Below, one piece after another: positions 26,918-35,191 of a stretch of 64,000 nt of DNA. Within the stretch, counting starts at the first letter, position 1. Each line of letters opens with the position of its first letter. The notes below the pieces were generated by a model. It was not told the origin of the DNA, ran no database searches, and saw only the letters and a program-made list of their open reading frames with translations. The DNA is from Leptolyngbya sp. SIOISBB (lineage in GTDB: Bacteria > Cyanobacteriota > Cyanobacteriia > Phormidesmidales > Phormidesmidaceae). Both the position numbers and the translations under genes were made by a program. The stretch covers positions 744,001-808,000 of the forward strand of contig JAAHII010000001.1 in the NCBI GenBank assembly GCA_010671905.1. Direction: 5' to 3'.

Positions 26918-27238
26918 AGGTAAAGTTGCTGCAGTTTAGCGGAAAAGAAAGTCAAATTTGGGCAAAATGGAAAGTGTCTTGCCACTTTATCGATTTATTT
27001 TTTCAGAATCTTCATTGTAAAGGGTTGCCGTCTTAGACTACTTCCAAAGTCTGGGCGGGTTTCTGGAAAGCAGTAACCTGGCGGTGAAGCCTGAGATAGG
27101 GGTTAGCCAGTCGGCAAAGGGGTCAAGGTGCATCAGGGTGTTCAGCTTCAGCGTCAATTTCAACCATTTCGAGGCTTTTCCCAGGTTTTTGAGTCGCTAC
27201 CTGGGTCGGCCCATGATGAGCGCCAGAGGGACACCACT
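26918..27238. other. Divergent promoter region of ffh and the GAF-like gene
   Basis: About 320 bases. AGAGGG ends about 10 bases before the ATG at 27239. I see no other recognisable motif. Confidence 0.45.
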
Positions 27239-29398
27239 ATGGCTGATGGTCAATCTCAGCAAGCTTTACAGTCTGTTCCCACCACCGTGCCCAGTTGGTG
27301 GTCGGTACTAGAGCGCCACAGTCGACTACTGGTCGCGGCGATCGACATTTCTAGCCATCGCATTGAGTGGACGAGCGATCGTTTTCGCCAACTGGTTGGC
27401 ATGATCGATGCCCCGCCGACGCTGGGGGATGCCGTCCTCAAGCGCCTCTCGCCGGATGATCAACTGTGGGTCCGCGAACGTATCCGTCGGCATATTTTGC
27501 ACTCTATTTTAACCGAGCAGTATCAGCGTCCTGATCTACTACCCTCTCGCTGGCTCCATGAGTCCCTGATTGTGGCCGTGAGTCCTCTCCAAGGTGATCG
27601 CGCCCGTTTTGTGGAATTCACCGTGAGCAGCGATCGCCTTCAACTGCGCTCTCTCGATCCGGCGGTGCGGGCGGCCCTTGATCGGTGCTGGCCAGAACCA
27701 CCGGCCACCAATGATGTGTTGCAGCAGCTGAATGATCCCTATTCCCCGTTGCAAGCAGTTCTGCAACTGCTCAATCCCCAAACTTATCAGGCCAGCGGGA
27801 TTGTGTTAATTGAGGGCATGGATGTCAGCGATCGCGAAGTCACCCAACGCTTGATGCATCTCTTGTTAGATCGGGAATCGATCTTGACCCCTCACCGTTT
27901 TCGAGAAGCCAACAGCTTGCTCAAGCGATTGTTCCGCGCCACCGATAGCCTCATTCTCACCGCCGAAGGAGGCAACGCGGCCCTCTATCTCGATCTTGAT
28001 CAGCCAGAGTGGACCACTCAACCCTTACCAGCCGACTCTTTACAGCAGTCAGCATTGTTTAAAGCTGCTGCCCAAGGGACGGTTTTGAACTTGCGTGATT
28101 TACCCACCTCTGGACTCTCGGTCTGTGAGCAATTATTACAAGCACGGGGAGCGCAATCGCTATTAGTGTTGCCCCTCGTAGGTAAGTCAGTGCGCCTCAA
28201 CGATGCGCCGCAATTACTCGGGGTCATTGGCCTCATCAGCGATCAGCCCGATGCCTTCGACATGATTGATGAGCACAATGGCAATACTCTGGCTCCTGCT
28301 CTCACCATTGCGATGCACCAGAGCGCCAACGAGCGCTTTAACCACGTTCATGAGTCGGTCCGGTGGCGATTTGAAGAGGAGGCAGAACGTCGCAGTTTGG
28401 GGCTGCCAGCAGCGCCGATCACCTTTCATGATGTCTATCCGCTCTACGGCATTTCCGACATTCGGGGGTCTTCTAACGAACGTAATCGGGCAATTCAGCA
28501 AGATCTATTGACGCAGTTTCGTCTGGCTTTAGCGATCGCTAAAGCCGTATGCAACACCGTTAAAACTGCCTTTGCCTGTCAGTTTCGAGATGACCTACAG
28601 GAGAAAATTGAGCAGCTGCAGCAAGGCGTCACCGTCGATGCAGAAATCACCCTCCTGCGGTACTTACAAAAAAATTTAGAGGCCCACTTCGACTTTTTCA
28701 AAACCTGTGGCGCAGCGGTGATGCAGGCGATCGCAACCTACGAAGCGGCCAAAGACAATCAACATGGTTGTGTGTATGACGCTCGGCTGCTCTATGACCA
28801 AACCGTGCAGAATATCAATCTCTCTTTGCGTGACACCTGGCACCAGTGGCAGCACACCATGCAACAAGTGTCATCCCACTACTGCGATATTGAATCTACC
28901 GATGGCATTGACCATATGGTTTATGCCGGCAGTTCTATTGATCGGCAGTTTTCTCCTTTTCATTTGCGGAGCTTGCGCTACGAGCAGCTACGAGCGGTTT
29001 GCGATTGTGCCCGTACGGGCTTTCGTCTCAAAGCCGAACACGCGACCGACATGGATATTACCCATCTTGTGTTGGTGCAAGACAGCACGGTAGACATTAC
29101 CCATGATGAAAGTACCGAGCGCTTGTTTGAGGTTAGAGGCACCCGTGACACCCGCTATGAAATTGTGAAAAAGCGTATCGATAAGGCTCTCGACGCCGCC
29201 ACTCATGAGCGTATTACTCAACCCGGTTGCTTGACGTTGGTATATTCCACCGAGGAGGAGTGGAAGGAATATCAAGCCTATCTACGCTATCTGCAGCGCG
29301 AGGGTTGGGTCGGCGGCGACATTGAACAAGGTGCAGTCGAACCACTACAAGGAGTCACTGGCCTCAAATTTGCCCGTGTCACTGTCTTAGACGATTAG
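27239..29398 (+). CDS. Large GAF-like domain protein of unknown function
   Basis: A 719-aa cytoplasmic protein without signal peptide or membrane segment. Residues 250-400 have the pattern of a GAF domain (LKRLFRATDSLILTAEGGNAALYLDL, then LLVLPLVGK and LLGVIGLISDQP). A conserved-looking block YPLYGISDIRGSSNERNRAI (about 440-460) is followed by long helices (470-610) and a C-terminal region with HLVLVQDSTVDITHDES. I recall similar GAF proteins with the PLYG-DIRGSS block in Bacteroidetes and cyanobacteria, without known function. No kinase, cyclase or GGDEF domain is seen. The frame opens at a GTG at 27128, but the ATG at 27239 has AGAGGG upstream. Confidence 0.75.
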   Translation: MADGQSQQALQSVPTTVPSWWSVLERHSRLLVAAIDISSHRIEWTSDRFRQLVGMIDAPPTLGDAVLKRLSPDDQLWVRERIRRHILHSILTEQYQRPDLLPSRWLHESLIVAVSPLQGDRARFVEFTVSSDRLQLRSLDPAVRAALDRCWPEPPATNDVLQQLNDPYSPLQAVLQLLNPQTYQASGIVLIEGMDVSDREVTQRLMHLLLDRESILTPHRFREANSLLKRLFRATDSLILTAEGGNAALYLDLDQPEWTTQPLPADSLQQSALFKAAAQGTVLNLRDLPTSGLSVCEQLLQARGAQSLLVLPLVGKSVRLNDAPQLLGVIGLISDQPDAFDMIDEHNGNTLAPALTIAMHQSANERFNHVHESVRWRFEEEAERRSLGLPAAPITFHDVYPLYGISDIRGSSNERNRAIQQDLLTQFRLALAIAKAVCNTVKTAFACQFRDDLQEKIEQLQQGVTVDAEITLLRYLQKNLEAHFDFFKTCGAAVMQAIATYEAAKDNQHGCVYDARLLYDQTVQNINLSLRDTWHQWQHTMQQVSSHYCDIESTDGIDHMVYAGSSIDRQFSPFHLRSLRYEQLRAVCDCARTGFRLKAEHATDMDITHLVLVQDSTVDITHDESTERLFEVRGTRDTRYEIVKKRIDKALDAATHERITQPGCLTLVYSTEEEWKEYQAYLRYLQREGWVGGDIEQGAVEPLQGVTGLKFARVTVLDD

Positions 29399-29582
29399 TC
29401 GCTTAGTCGCTTAGACGAGCAGTCAAGGAACTCAAAGCCCAGAAACGTCAGTTCAGGCTAAAAAAGCTCCCGTCAGATCAGCACCTTGGGGGTGCATTTC
29501 TCCTTAGGAGGGGGCAGCGATTATCTTGAAAGTCAAGGCAATCATCCAAAATACTGACGGCTCCCGGCCTCGGTAGTGGACA

Positions 29583-30566
29583 TCAAATTGGGGTATACCG
29601 AGCTGTGACGAGTTCGTCTTGCCACGGGGTGCGATTCTTCAGCATGGCATTCAGGCAAATCAGGAGTTTTCTGGCGCAGGCAATCAAGGCCACTTTCTTT
29701 TCCTTGCCCTGGTCGAGCAAATGTTGATAGAACGTCCGCAGGGGTGGGTTATGACGCACCGCCACGAGCGTGGCCATGTCAAGGGCTGAGCGCACCGTCG
29801 CGCGGCCACCCCAAGTCGTACGTTTGCCTCGGTAACGCCCACTATCGCGGTTGAACGGGGCTAAGCCGACCCAAGCGGCAATTTGTTTGCTGGTGAGCTG
29901 CCCCAACTCCGGTCGGTCAGCCAACAGGGTGGTGGAAACGACGGGGCCGATGCCTTTCACTGAAGTCAAGAGGGCCTTGTCTTCCCGCCACTGTGACTGC
30001 TGTTGACTGAGGTCCTCAATCGTCTCGTCCAATTGCTCAATGCGCTCTTTGAGCCACTCAATATGAGCCTCCACTTCATCCTTCAGGACGGCTTTGTTTC
30101 GGCCTTTGAGTTGCTGCCGTCGGTTCTTTTCACCACTGCGCATCTCGACCAATTGCTGGCGCCGCCGCACCCAATCTTGCAGTTGTTGTGCTGACTCGGA
30201 GGCAAATACTGTCGCCGCTGGCTGCATTAGACTGCCAAAGCGAGCAATGACTTGGGCATCAAGCGCATCCGTCTTTGCCAAGATGCCACTCGCTTTGGCA
30301 AAGTCCCGCACTTGTCGGGGATTGACCACACTCACACGACACCCCTGGGCCGCCAGGGTGGTAGCGACCCAGGTTTCATACCCCCCACTCGCTTCACAGA
30401 CCACCGCCCAATCGGTACTCCCTCGTAGCGTTTGCCACAGCGCTTCTATGCCCTCACAAGCGTTGTCATAGCGAGTGGACACTGACTGGCTCAGGTCATA
30501 GACATCCAGGGGGTCTTTACTGACATCAATGCCTAACCAGCGATAGTCCGTTTCTGAAGTTGACAT
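29583..30566 (-). CDS. IS110-family transposase (DEDD recombinase)
   Basis: A 327-aa transposase. The N-terminal RuvC-like DEDD domain shows WLGIDVSKDPLDVY, CEASGGYETW, VVNPRQVRDFAKA and KTDALDAQVIARF. The C-terminal Tnp20 domain shows SVKGIGPVVSTTLLADRPELG and APFNRDSGRYRGKRTTWGG, which contains the conserved Ser region. It is full length and free of stops, so probably active. The frame is open to 30623, but the ATG at 30566 (MSTSETDYRWLG) has GAGGTG six bases upstream. It catalyses IS insertion and excision guided by a bridge RNA in known IS110 members. Confidence 0.93.
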   Translation of the reverse strand: MSTSETDYRWLGIDVSKDPLDVYDLSQSVSTRYDNACEGIEALWQTLRGSTDWAVVCEASGGYETWVATTLAAQGCRVSVVNPRQVRDFAKASGILAKTDALDAQVIARFGSLMQPAATVFASESAQQLQDWVRRRQQLVEMRSGEKNRRQQLKGRNKAVLKDEVEAHIEWLKERIEQLDETIEDLSQQQSQWREDKALLTSVKGIGPVVSTTLLADRPELGQLTSKQIAAWVGLAPFNRDSGRYRGKRTTWGGRATVRSALDMATLVAVRHNPPLRTFYQHLLDQGKEKKVALIACARKLLICLNAMLKNRTPWQDELVTARYTPI

Positions 30567-30640
30567 AGAAAGCACCTCGCATACAGCGTTTAGATGATGG
30601 GGTAACGGCTCCATCCACTGCACTCATCCTTGCGCGATCC

Positions 30641-30760
30641 GGTCTCCTGAAGGGACCTGGCGATTTTTCGAGTTCTCAGGGGATGAATTGTAGTGCTGAC
30701 CCTCGCTGCCCCACGGATTATGACGGTGACACATGCCTAGAGGAAACGGTCTAGCACTAC
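30641..30760 (-). ncRNA. Candidate bridge-RNA region upstream of the IS110 transposase
   Basis: GGTCTCCTGAAGGGACC (30641-30657) is a small hairpin. A longer stem joins 30690-30701 with 30748-30760: twelve base pairs with one bulged base, enclosing about 46 bases. In IS110-group elements the bridge RNA is transcribed from the non-coding end upstream of the transposase. Strand and limits are guesses; only the foldable segments are seen directly. Confidence 0.35.
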
Positions 30761-30811
30761 CTCTCAACATACAAGGGGTAGGTTTTTCGACTCTTTGAAG
30801 TCTCCTTCGGC

Positions 30812-30835
30812 CCCACCCCGCCCTGCGGGCACCCC
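30812..30835. repeat. Dispersed C-rich repeat, inverted copy of 10386-10409
   Basis: These 24 bases (beginning CCCACCCCGCCCTGCGGG) are the exact reverse complement of 10386-10409. They lie in the 30567-30985 non-coding stretch between the IS110 transposase and gifB, which otherwise holds the folded segments listed above. Confidence 0.7.
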
Positions 30836-30985
30836 TCCGCAGAAGGGATCGGGGTCACTGGTTAACTCAGAAACGTTATCCCGAATTCACATCCAGAAAA
30901 GCGCATTTGTCGCTAAAAAAGGGGGCATATGCCCCCTAAACTTAATTCCAATATCAAGTCAACCGACTTGCTTGAAAACAATCAC

Positions 30986-31432
30986 TTAGCTCGCTGCTGA
31001 ACCGCTGCGATCATAGGTCGCCCGAAAACTCGGATGTACCTTGCCTTGGATGCGGTTCCAGTATTGAGCGACATCAGCTTCTAGACCGACATTGCCTGCC
31101 AAACGGGTCAACATCGCTTGCTGACGGCGCTTAACATTACGATTATGCCCCATGAGCAACGTGCGGGCCTTAAGCTCAAGGTCAACCAATGCTGCGGGTG
31201 CATCCGCGACGGGAGCGGTGGTGTTAACAACCGGCGTCACTTCAGCGGTGTCACCTGTGCGATAAGCAACGCCCCGATAAACGAGGTCTAAGGTCGGTTG
31301 CTGAACAGGATGGCCTTTGACAGTCCGAAAACGGATATCAACGCCGCGATATTTGCCAACTTCGGCAGTGTGGTTCAAGGCCACAGTGGGGGGATTGTAA
31401 TCGTATTGAACGCCGCGATAGGTAAGTTTCAT
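30986..31432 (-). CDS. gifB: Glutamine synthetase inactivating factor IF17 (GifB)
   Basis: A 148-aa protein. The N-terminus (MKLTYRGVQYDYNP, then LVYRGVAYRTG near residue 50) is a DUF4278-type region. The C-terminal 62 residues (ARTLLMGHNRNVKRRQQAML, then YWNRIQGK and FRATYDRSGSAAS) match my memory of the glutamine synthetase inactivating factors IF7 and IF17, which bind and block GlnA when nitrogen is plentiful. The length equals that of IF17 in Synechocystis, and an N-terminal extension is what separates IF17 from IF7. A GGAGG lies seven bases before the ATG. The leader carries a glutamine riboswitch and an NtcA-type box, exactly the control expected for gifB. Confidence 0.85.
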   Translation of the reverse strand: MKLTYRGVQYDYNPPTVALNHTAEVGKYRGVDIRFRTVKGHPVQQPTLDLVYRGVAYRTGDTAEVTPVVNTTAPVADAPAALVDLELKARTLLMGHNRNVKRRQQAMLTRLAGNVGLEADVAQYWNRIQGKVHPSFRATYDRSGSAAS

Positions 31433-31476
31433 GGTTCGCCTCCATACAGTTCCATTAGTAGCCGGAATGTAATGTT

Positions 31477-31552
31477 GGCGCGTTCCTTCGGAGCCCGGTG
31501 TCCCCTACTTCCGTCCTCATCTCTTCACTGAAAAGACAAGAGGATGAACGAT
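31477..31552 (-). ncRNA. Glutamine riboswitch (glnA motif) in the gifB leader
   Basis: On the minus strand the leader contains the conserved blocks of the glnA RNA in order: ATCGTTCATC (31552-31543), then a hairpin, then GGACGGAAGTAGGG (about 31516-31503) and CCGAAGGAACGCGCC (31491-31477). The closing stem CGTTC with GAACG is intact. This class binds glutamine. In Synechocystis it sits before gifB and raises expression when glutamine is high (established knowledge). The 44 bases to the ATG contain the Shine-Dalgarno GGAGG. Confidence 0.85.
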
Positions 31553-31567
31553 TTATCCTTTACTTCT

Positions 31568-31581
31568 GTATTATACGTTAC
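31568..31581 (-). promoter_or_regulatory. NtcA-type box overlapping a -10 element, gifB promoter
   Basis: The minus strand reads GTAACGTATAATAC, a perfect GTA-N8-TAC palindrome-type NtcA site. A TATAAT hexamer (31575-31570) lies inside it. Transcription would start near 31563, about ten bases before the riboswitch. NtcA binding over the -10 would repress, as known for gif genes under nitrogen shortage. No good -35 is seen. Confidence 0.7.
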
Positions 31582-31749
31582 CGTTTCTCAAGGTGTTAGC
31601 GAACTATCACGGAAATTTGGGTGGGTTTGCCGTACTGCGGACGTTTGAATTCTGAGAATAGGGTCTCAAGCCATTTAGGGGAAAGGATTTCGACGAAAGA
31701 TATAGGTATTTCCTAAAAGCTAAAACGTCTCGAATAGAGGCGTAAAGTT

Positions 31750-32295
31750 TCATTTCATAGGCAAGTCTTGGATGCTCACCCATTTCTGTCCCGTATGCTG
31801 CAACAGGGCGATCGCAGTCGCCCCAAACGCATATTCGGCGGATTTGTGTTCAAACTCTGGCCAAGCTCTGCGGAAGGCCGCAGGCTTTAAATCTCGAAAA
31901 GCAATTGTGAGGTGAGGATGAAAGGAGCGCTCGCGCGATCGCGGAGCCATAATTCCCAAGGTGTCAGCAAGGTATCGTTGGAGTTTTGCTTGCAACTGCA
32001 TTAACTCCGGTGTTTGTTGTACCGCCAGAAAAATCACCCGGGGCGGAAAGGCCCCAAAACCAGACAGTTGTACCGGAACCTGGGGCGTCGGCGGGCGGAA
32101 TGCCGCCAACGTTGTGAATAGGCAATCGCGGTCCTCATCTGGCCAGGTGAACGGAGCCTGGAGCGTAATGTGAGGGGGTGATTTGAGAGCCGCTTGACTG
32201 CGATAGTGCTCTCGAAAGTAGCACTTCAGCGCGATCACATCCGTTTGAATATCAGCGGGCGGAATTAACGCTAAAAAGTAGTGAGATTGGGTCAA
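31750..32295 (-). CDS. RNA 2',3'-cyclic phosphodiesterase / 2'-5' RNA ligase family (2H) protein
   Basis: A 181-aa protein of the 2H phosphoesterase superfamily (ThpR/LigT-like). The two catalytic HxT motifs are present: PPHITLQAPF near residue 43 and HPHLTIAF near residue 130, spaced as usual. The N-terminus SHYFLALIPPADIQ is typical. The family opens 2',3'-cyclic phosphates on RNA ends and can ligate 2'-5' in vitro; the true substrate in cyanobacteria is not known. It is divergent from the YciI-smpB pair. Confidence 0.87.
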   Translation of the reverse strand: MTQSHYFLALIPPADIQTDVIALKCYFREHYRSQAALKSPPHITLQAPFTWPDEDRDCLFTTLAAFRPPTPQVPVQLSGFGAFPPRVIFLAVQQTPELMQLQAKLQRYLADTLGIMAPRSRERSFHPHLTIAFRDLKPAAFRRAWPEFEHKSAEYAFGATAIALLQHTGQKWVSIQDLPMK

Positions 32296-32525
32296 AATGG
32301 CAACGAAAGAGACATCCTATTGACATCAAGCTAACGTTCAAAGCGTTTGAGGCGACCCTCTTTCTGAATGGTGTGCCATTCCGTTACGATCGGCCAGGCA
32401 AAACTGGACAGATCAGTATGCTAATAAAACATGCCAAACGATTGCCTGATTGGCTCGGTTCAAGTGTGCAATCCGGCCTTTGACGAGGCAATAAATGTCG
32501 CTAACGTTAGTTTACGGATACTTCC

Positions 32526-32792
32526 ATGCCCTGGTTCGTCAAAATTGAACGAGGAATCATCCAAAAAGCCGAATTTGATCGGTATGTGCCAGCCCACGTG
32601 GCCTATGTCAAAGATCTCATTGATCAGGGACATCAGGCCCGAACCGGCTATTGGGCAGAGCGGGGCGGTGGCATGTTGCTATTTCAAGCGGCCTCTTTGG
32701 CAGAGGCGGAGGCGATCGTTCAAGCTGATCCTCTCATTCAATCTGGGTGCGTAGAATACGAACTGCACGAATGGTGCATTGTGGTGGAGTAA
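32526..32792 (+). CDS. YciI family protein
   Basis: An 88-aa ferredoxin-like fold protein of the YciI family: MPWFVKIERGIIQ, HVAYVKDLIDQGHQARTGYW, GGGMLLFQAASLAEAEAIVQADPLI and a C-terminal CVEYELHEW. The His-His/Asp pair usual for a putative active site is only partly kept (His25 and an acidic residue). Function is unknown. It ends nine bases before smpB, so the two are probably one transcript. Confidence 0.85.
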   Translation: MPWFVKIERGIIQKAEFDRYVPAHVAYVKDLIDQGHQARTGYWAERGGGMLLFQAASLAEAEAIVQADPLIQSGCVEYELHEWCIVVE

Positions 32793-32801
32793 AAGAGGGC
32801 T

Positions 32802-33278
32802 ATGGCGGATTCGGATAACGGTTATAAGGTGCTGAGTGATAATCGCCAGGCGCGTCACCAATACGAAATTTTAGAGACCTTTGAAGCGGGCCTTGAACTT
32901 AAAGGCACAGAAGTCAAGTCAATTCGGGCGGGCAAAGCAAACTTGCGAGATGGCTTTGCTCAAGTCAAAGATGGTGAGCTCTGGCTGTACAACGTGCATA
33001 TTTCACCCCACAGCACGACGATTCAGCAGTACAACCACGAACCGCGACGTACCCGCAAGCTGCTGTTGCATAAAGGCGAAATTCGTAAGCTCATCGGCAA
33101 GGTCGAACAAAAAGGGCTCACCTTAGTCCCCCTCAAAATTTACGTGGTGCGCGGCTGGATCAAGCTCACACTAGCGTTGGCCAAGGGTAAAAAGCTCCAC
33201 GACAAGCGCGATGCCCTAAAACGCAAAACAAGAGAAGCGGGAAGTCGAGCGGGCATTGAAAGGTGGATACTAATCTAG
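32802..33278 (+). CDS. smpB: SsrA-binding protein SmpB, C-terminal tail altered by a frameshift
   Basis: SmpB carries tmRNA to stalled ribosomes for trans-translation. Residues 1-140 are a normal SmpB core (NRQARHQYEILETFEAGLEL, GTEVKSIRAGKANLRDGFAQ, YNHEPRRTRKLLLHKGEI, KIYVVRGWIKL, GKKLHDKRDALKRK). The last 17 residues are not SmpB-like. Dropping one A from the run at 33225-33228 moves the frame to KQEKREVERALKGGY with a stop at 33271-33273, which is the expected basic helical tail. That tail enters the mRNA channel and is required for function in known SmpBs. So there is either a one-base insertion that impairs the protein or a sequencing error. Confidence 0.9.
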   Translation: MADSDNGYKVLSDNRQARHQYEILETFEAGLELKGTEVKSIRAGKANLRDGFAQVKDGELWLYNVHISPHSTTIQQYNHEPRRTRKLLLHKGEIRKLIGKVEQKGLTLVPLKIYVVRGWIKLTLALAKGKKLHDKRDALKRKTREAGSRAGIERWILI

Positions 33279-33563
33279 GGACTTCCCATAGCAGAGTGCG
33301 GAATGTAGAATGCGGAATGCCCTTCGGGAAGGACAAATCCTACGGAAATGAAAGACTTCTCACGCAAGCGTTCTAGCCACCTAGAGTGTTCGAGCCACAT
33401 TGCGTCTTGCGATAGCGATAGCGGTCAATGTAGTTCCCCAGTAGTGTTCTAGATCTGTAGAAGTGGTTATCTGGTTCGCTCAAATCCGTAGCGATTGCTG
33501 AATAGTTCCATGCCGGTGACACATATTGAAAAAGTTGCTGATTTGTTCAACGAAGGGAACAGC
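33279..33563. other. Intergenic stretch with heptamer repeat
   Basis: Bases 33300-33320 (GGAATGT, AGAATGC, GGAATGC) form a short tandem heptamer array like that at 12872. No gene is recognised. Confidence 0.55.
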
Positions 33564-34802
33564 TCAGCGCATTGGTGATTTCAAGGCCGACTCACAAGGT
33601 TCTGGCTTGGCCGCCGCAGTTAGAGAAGAATCGCTTACTACATTTGCAATCCCTTGGTGCTGCAGAAGACTGCACAATTGGGCCTGAAACTGGTTAATGG
33701 AGAAATGGGCGATCGCTTGCTCTCGCAAATACTCAGGCTGATACAGATGATGGTTCGGATAGTGACCTTGCAAAATTGCCAGCAGCTGGGTCAAAATCTC
33801 TGCGCGATCACTAGGATTCACTAAGCAGCCCAGTTCACCATTTAGCAAGGGATCAATCGCTCCATCTTGATTGCCTGCAAGAACAGGCTTACCACTGCTC
33901 AGCGCTTCTAAATAGACAATGCCGAAGCCTTCCCCCGTACTGGGCATGGCAAACACATCACAGAGATTGTAATAAGCTGGCAAGTCTTCGTCTGAGACAA
34001 AGCCAGTCAAAATCACGTTGTCTTGTAGGTTTAGGGCTTGCACTAACTGTTGGATTCGCTTGAGATCGCTGCCCTTACCGACCAGCACATATTGAATATC
34101 GGGAAAATGCTCTTTGAGCTGGGGCAAAACGCGAATAATGTGCTCATAGCCTTTATACAAAGGAGACTCTCCTCCCAAGCGACAGACGGTTAGTATTACT
34201 TTCTGCTCAGGACGAAGTCCATGCTGTTGCAGCAGATGGACTGGTTTTGGCGCAATTTGGAATCTTTCTCCATCAAAAGTATTGACTAAGATATGAATTC
34301 GATCTGCTGAGATGGCCTGCTCTTGAATGAGACGTTGACGCGTATATTGGCTCACGGCAGCGATGTTATCCGCCTGTCGTAAGGCAGTTTGCAGCAGTCC
34401 TGTCTCAATATTCCAGACTTCCAAGCCGTGGGCCACAACCCAATACCGAATTTTGAATAATCGTTTAGCGACCCATAAGGCTTTGGCGTAGTTAACGTGA
34501 GTCGCAATAAAGAGCATGTGAGGATGCCGAAAGGCCAACCACAACAGCGTTAATGTCATCATTGCGGTCTGTACTTGGCGGGGCCATTGCCCAAAGCAAT
34601 AGAAGTGAACACCGGGAATTGGGACACTTGTGTTTGCTACATCGACTGGGCGATCGTACTTGAGCAAGGTCGTATACTGCGCCTCGGGCAAAATGACCTT
34701 GAATCGTTCGAGTAAGTTGCGGGTATAAATCTGGATGCCCCCAGTAAAGCCGAAAATGTTTGGTGCTATGCAGCAAATCTGAGTAGGCATAGAATTTCCC
34801 AT
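33564..34802 (-). CDS. Glycosyltransferase family 4 protein
   Basis: A 412-aa GT-B fold glycosyltransferase. The N-terminal domain begins with CCIAPNIFGFTGGIQIYTRNLL, the Gly-rich loop of GT4 enzymes. The C-terminal domain has VCRLGGESPLYKGYEHIIR, YVLVGKGSDLKRIQQ, VILTGFVSDEDLPAYYNLCD and the E-x7-E motif in GEGFGIVYLEALSSGKPVL. It probably adds a sugar from a nucleotide donor during polysaccharide or glycolipid synthesis. No cluster of related genes surrounds it. A second ATG (residue 5) is equally possible as start. Confidence 0.9.
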   Translation of the reverse strand: MGNSMPTQICCIAPNIFGFTGGIQIYTRNLLERFKVILPEAQYTTLLKYDRPVDVANTSVPIPGVHFYCFGQWPRQVQTAMMTLTLLWLAFRHPHMLFIATHVNYAKALWVAKRLFKIRYWVVAHGLEVWNIETGLLQTALRQADNIAAVSQYTRQRLIQEQAISADRIHILVNTFDGERFQIAPKPVHLLQQHGLRPEQKVILTVCRLGGESPLYKGYEHIIRVLPQLKEHFPDIQYVLVGKGSDLKRIQQLVQALNLQDNVILTGFVSDEDLPAYYNLCDVFAMPSTGEGFGIVYLEALSSGKPVLAGNQDGAIDPLLNGELGCLVNPSDRAEILTQLLAILQGHYPNHHLYQPEYLREQAIAHFSINQFQAQLCSLLQHQGIANVVSDSSLTAAAKPEPCESALKSPMR

Positions 34803-35191
34803 TGCGGATGATTGCTGTATTTGGCTGACAATAAGGCTGCTTGACTACAAAATACCCTTTTGGCTAGAGAAATTTGCTAAGCAAAAGCTTGACGACCCCA
34901 CGCCCGATAAATCAGTAGAGAGGCCTCCACAAAGTAGAGAGATATCCACCGAGAAAAGATCTTGGCATAGCCGTTGGAATTAGCTGACACATTGCCGCAT
35001 AGATACTTGGACGATCGCTAGGTGCTGCTGTTGAGTTTGGTCAGCTTCCAAATCCGGCACAATTTTGACGACAGTGGCATCATCGGCCTCCAGTTGCACA
35101 AAATTCTTACCTTCTTACTTGGCATATACTGCGGTCGTGAGCTGATCGCGATCAGCAATGCACAACAACTTGTCATTAAAGGCGATCGCGC
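34803..35191. other. Intergenic stretch, possible decayed coding remnant
   Basis: About 390 bases. The minus strand at 34980-35185 reads as a protein-like sequence (DRDQLTTAVYAK, stop, EGKNFVQLEADDATVVKIVP) with one in-frame stop. I do not recognise the family and do not call a gene. Confidence 0.4.

Larger units (their letters stand above)
29399..30985 (-). mobile_element. IS110-family insertion sequence (ends not resolved)
   Basis: The element lies somewhere within these limits, around the transposase at 29583-30566. No terminal inverted repeats were found, as expected for IS110. The non-coding stretch upstream of the transposase has folded segments (see 30641-30760), where IS110 elements encode their bridge RNA. 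The exact ends would need comparison with an empty site. Confidence 0.55.

Noticed and set aside
34980-35185. Protein-like minus-strand sequence with one stop (EGKNFVQLEADDATVVKIVP)
   Set aside because: Looks like a decayed gene piece but I cannot name a family or set limits, so it is mentioned only in the intergenic entry.
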